64,000 bases of DNA, from the NCBI GenBank assembly GCA_963693085.1, contig OY856409.1, positions 518,220,303 through 518,284,302 of the forward strand, given 5' to 3'. Of this stretch, positions 60,901-64,000 are shown one piece after another. This DNA is from Alisma plantago-aquatica (lineage: Eukaryota; Streptophyta; Magnoliopsida; Alismatales; Alismataceae). The notes below the pieces were generated by a model that was not told the origin of the DNA, did no database searches, and saw only the letters and a program-made list of their open reading frames with translations. The translations under genes were made by a program, and so were the position numbers. Position 1 is the first letter of the stretch, and every line of letters starts with the position of its first letter.

Positions 60901-63900
60901 TTCTTTTTTTGTGGATGTGATGTTTACACTTCTAAGTTCTTTGTTCATAGCATCACCAGATTAATCACACATAGAGTTTATATAGAAAACTAGTGATGAA
61001 TTATATTTTTGGATATCAATGGCTCTAGTTCACTATGAAATGAACAGTAAGAAAAATATTTAAAAATGAAATAAAAACTACAACTCAGTGTGTAATAGAT
61101 TGAATATATATTTGATACCAATATTTGATAAATCTCTCTTATTTTACCTTTGCAAACATGGTTTAGAAATGAGTGACTAGTACATGAGGTAAAGATGAAG
61201 CATGTTGCTAATGAAATGGAAATAAATATAGTAAGTATGATTTTTTACAAAATACTAAAAATGTATATGTTTTATAATATAGGAGAGGTATAACATAAAA
61301 AATAATCATAGAGAGAGGATATCTAGATCATAAATGATGAATATCCAAAGATGTTAATATATTCTTGGTGGGGAAAAACAAACCAGTAATGATTCAAACA
61401 TGATGTTATTACAATCGAAGGAAGAAATGACTTTGAGGAGATATAACTTATAAACATGAAAAATGACTAACAATAAGATGAATCAAATTATATAATGTAA
61501 AAAAAATCAAACTAGTTGAGTATCTCTAATAATAACTCTCTTATATATGTTTCTCTTACTAGTATTTATTTGTCATTTTATGAATTATTATGCCAGATGA
61601 ATAGATATACCAATAATTATTTTGAGAATTTGTGTTCAATTAAATATATATATTTTCCCTTTATATACCAAAAACTACAACAAATATACATTCTTCAGTT
61701 ATTATTAACGCATAGATTAAGTTGATGCATTACACCATTTTAGTCTACTTACAATAAATAGAATCTAAAGAACCGCATTCAAATTGAAGTAAATGTGTAT
61801 ACAAAATACTAGGAATATATCTTATACAAGTTTAAAACATGTATGCTTTAGCTGTGTATAGAATCAAAATCTCACCAACATGGAATAAACTTCTAATTTT
61901 AATAAGTTTTTATTGGTGAAACCTTTTTCATGACACCACCCTAGGTCAAAACTCTGATGTCAATTAGTTGATCGAATCAAATGAAGAGAACTATACCTTT
62001 GGAACTGCATAGGTCACGGTTCAATGTATCACAAGGATATACTTTTGACACTACACTATTGTATTAGTGATAAAGGAAGATCCAGCATATCTCTCACAAG
62101 GAATTTTATTTGATTTTTGTATCATGTTATTTAAAGAGAAAATAGAAACACATGATTACTTACCTGATTTCTTAAAATGATATAAAAAAGGAAAAAAAAG
62201 GTTTGTTCTTTGTATGCTCTTTTGAATTTTCTAACTCAGATAAAACCTCTTCTTTTGGTATATAGACTACAACATCAAACCTCCATATTTGTATGAACCA
62301 TCAAAAATAGACAATTTCAAATAACCATTGACTTAGTTCTATTGAAGTGGGTTGTTAGTGGGTTTTCGATTCCTTTTAGTTTCTTCACTTTGCTATTTTT
62401 TCTCTAAAAAGTTCATGCATACGGGTCACATTTTTGTTACTCTCTCCTATTTTATCTGCTTTGTAAAGTGCATGCTCTTTGTATCTTTATTAAGTGATGC
62501 ATCATAGCTTTCGGGCTAAGTTTACTTGGTGATACATAGAGGCTTTCTAGAACAGTAACACAAAGTGTTAATCATTCTTTTTGGAACCATCTGAACCATC
62601 ACTAGAGTGGGAAGGATAGTATGGGTTTAGATGTCATAAAGGCCTCTTCTTAGAGACTGAAGATGGTGGATATGCTCATGGGTGGTGGATCTTAATACCC
62701 TATGAGGTTATCTACATGATGATGCTACAATACTTTGGGAAATAAAGGGGACATGGAGGATCAAGAGATGGAAAGAGGGTGGGAGTTTTGAGCTAAGGTA
62801 ATATATAATCCAACATAAAGAACGAAAAGCGACACAATGAGGAAGACTACTTTTTTGCATGGTTCCAATGTTTTTGGAGTTATATGGAAGTAGGTATCAC
62901 ACTCTTTGTATAGGCACCCACTCACGTGATTTGGGAATAATAAATTACACTTATGAGTAGATATATTTAGTTGAAATAAATGAGGATACACACAATTTGA
63001 AGATAAATATGCATGTGTAGGTAATACACATTATTTGGTAGGTTTAGAGAGAACAATTTCTTATGACCTAGAAGATCTCCATAACTCCTAATCACAACTT
63101 TTGCTTCACACTCTAGTGTTTGTTTAGCTAGAATATGAGATGATCATTTCTACTTCAATTCACTATTAAATATATACAATTGGTCACGAATTAAATTGAG
63201 GTTGATGACTATAATACAACACTCTACAGAGATATGAAGAGCATACATTAAACAAAGCAGGCACTTAATGAAAGAAAGAAAAAAGTTCCCCACATGTATT
63301 GTGCACTAGTGAGTTGTCTATTATGCATGGATTGGTAAGATTTCCAAACTATAAAGAAATGAACTAATTTAGGAATCAATACATGTAGGTTATGAGTATT
63401 GTTTTCATATATTCTCAATCAATAAATGCTCATTGTTTCACATATATATATCTATTAATCCAAATATTAAATGACTATCTATATGAGTGTAACTGGTTAA
63501 TGCAAAATTTTCATAGATCTTATATTATATTTTATTAATCATACAAAATGAGCAATTGTGCTACTCATTAGATAGGTTAATAATTTGGTTCATATGCTCT
63601 AATAGCATATTTTGGTAGTATCTAATCTCTATTTGTTATCTAGACTGTATGGTGGTGTTTTGTTATAAACGAAAGTCCATTATGGATCGAGTCTTCCATC
63701 ATATTACATAATTAATTTTGTTTCTTGATATATGATTATATTATGTTAAATAAGTTGGTTCCATATATTAAAAATACCATGTTCTTATAGGTGCAAGCAT
63801 GTCTCGATATTTTTTTAAAGTGCATCAATTTGATTATTTATTTTCAAAATGTTGATCATATATAGTAACTAAATGAATTACATCTTACAATTATTTTTTA

Positions 63901-64000
63901 TTTTATTAGTATCAATTCATATGGTTCATTTTTTCTAGTGAAATTTGTTTGAGTTAGACTTGGTTATTACAATGTCTTTGTACAAAATCTGCTGGAAATG
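57951..64000. other. Unidentified AT-rich sequence
   Basis: No frame exceeds 76 codons and none resembles a known protein. I found no LTR ends, terminal inverted repeats, tRNA-like boxes or repeats shared with the rest of the window. The first ~500 bp may contain the 5' leader of the LINE. The rest could be old transposon remains or plain intergenic DNA. Confidence 0.5.

Noticed and set aside
58209..62991. Small frames of 60-76 codons in the right-hand 6 kb
   Set aside because: Lengths are what chance gives in AT-rich DNA, several overlap on both strands, and none shows a recognisable motif.

Overview
The window is nuclear DNA of a flowering plant, probably from gene-poor heterochromatin. 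It is AT-rich and built almost wholly of retrotransposons inserted into one another. The evidence is LTRs (TG...CA ends with 5-bp target duplications), primer-binding sites of the initiator-Met-tRNA type, polypurine tracts, plant Ty1/copia Gag proteins, Ty3/gypsy pol remains, an L1-type LINE and a tRNA-derived SINE. I found no intact host gene, tRNA, rRNA or CRISPR. Every recognisable reading frame belongs to a transposon and carries stops or frameshifts.

Layout. (1) 1-904 is the 3' internal end, and 905-12325 the 3' LTR, of a plus-strand copia element ('family A', SIRE-like Gag). That LTR is split by a complete LARD-type element at 1678-11584: two ~3.9-kb LTRs around only ~2.1 kb of non-coding interior, flanked by CCATT duplications. 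(2) 12326-15459 is a decayed plus-strand Ty3/gypsy pol, into which the copia element appears to have inserted. Its 3' LTR starts at 15460. (3) About 16700-21028 is mostly unidentified, but holds a SINE (19219-19432) and a degenerate ~120-bp repeat (19638-20160).

(4) 21034-54217 is a 33-kb tandem array of family A on the minus strand, ordered LTR-internal-LTR-internal-LTR-internal-LTR-internal-LTR. Neighbouring units share LTRs, and only one target duplication (GTGGA, 21029-21033 and 54218-54222) brackets the whole block. It therefore looks like one insertion amplified by unequal LTR-LTR recombination. Each of the four internal regions has a broken gag and no recognisable pol. (5) A second copia element ('family B', plus strand, 35843-44873, CATAT duplications) lies inside the third internal region. 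It has a nearly complete gag with stops and a heavily decayed pol. (6) 54223-about 54640 is unidentified. About 54640-58000 is a minus-strand LINE relic (ORF1, endonuclease, N-terminal reverse transcriptase). 58000-64000 shows nothing I can name.

The most unusual signal is in the LTRs. Family A carries many copies of a 26-bp dyad, CTCGGTCGA-N8-TCGACCGAG, with fixed arm and loop lengths but different loop sequences. They cluster just upstream of the LTR TATA box and recur in the internal region. Family B and the gypsy LTR carry different but comparable periodic arrays (around CCGATCGG, and an ACCGATG-like motif every ~25 bp), also upstream of their TATA boxes. This suggests three unrelated families share one promoter layout.
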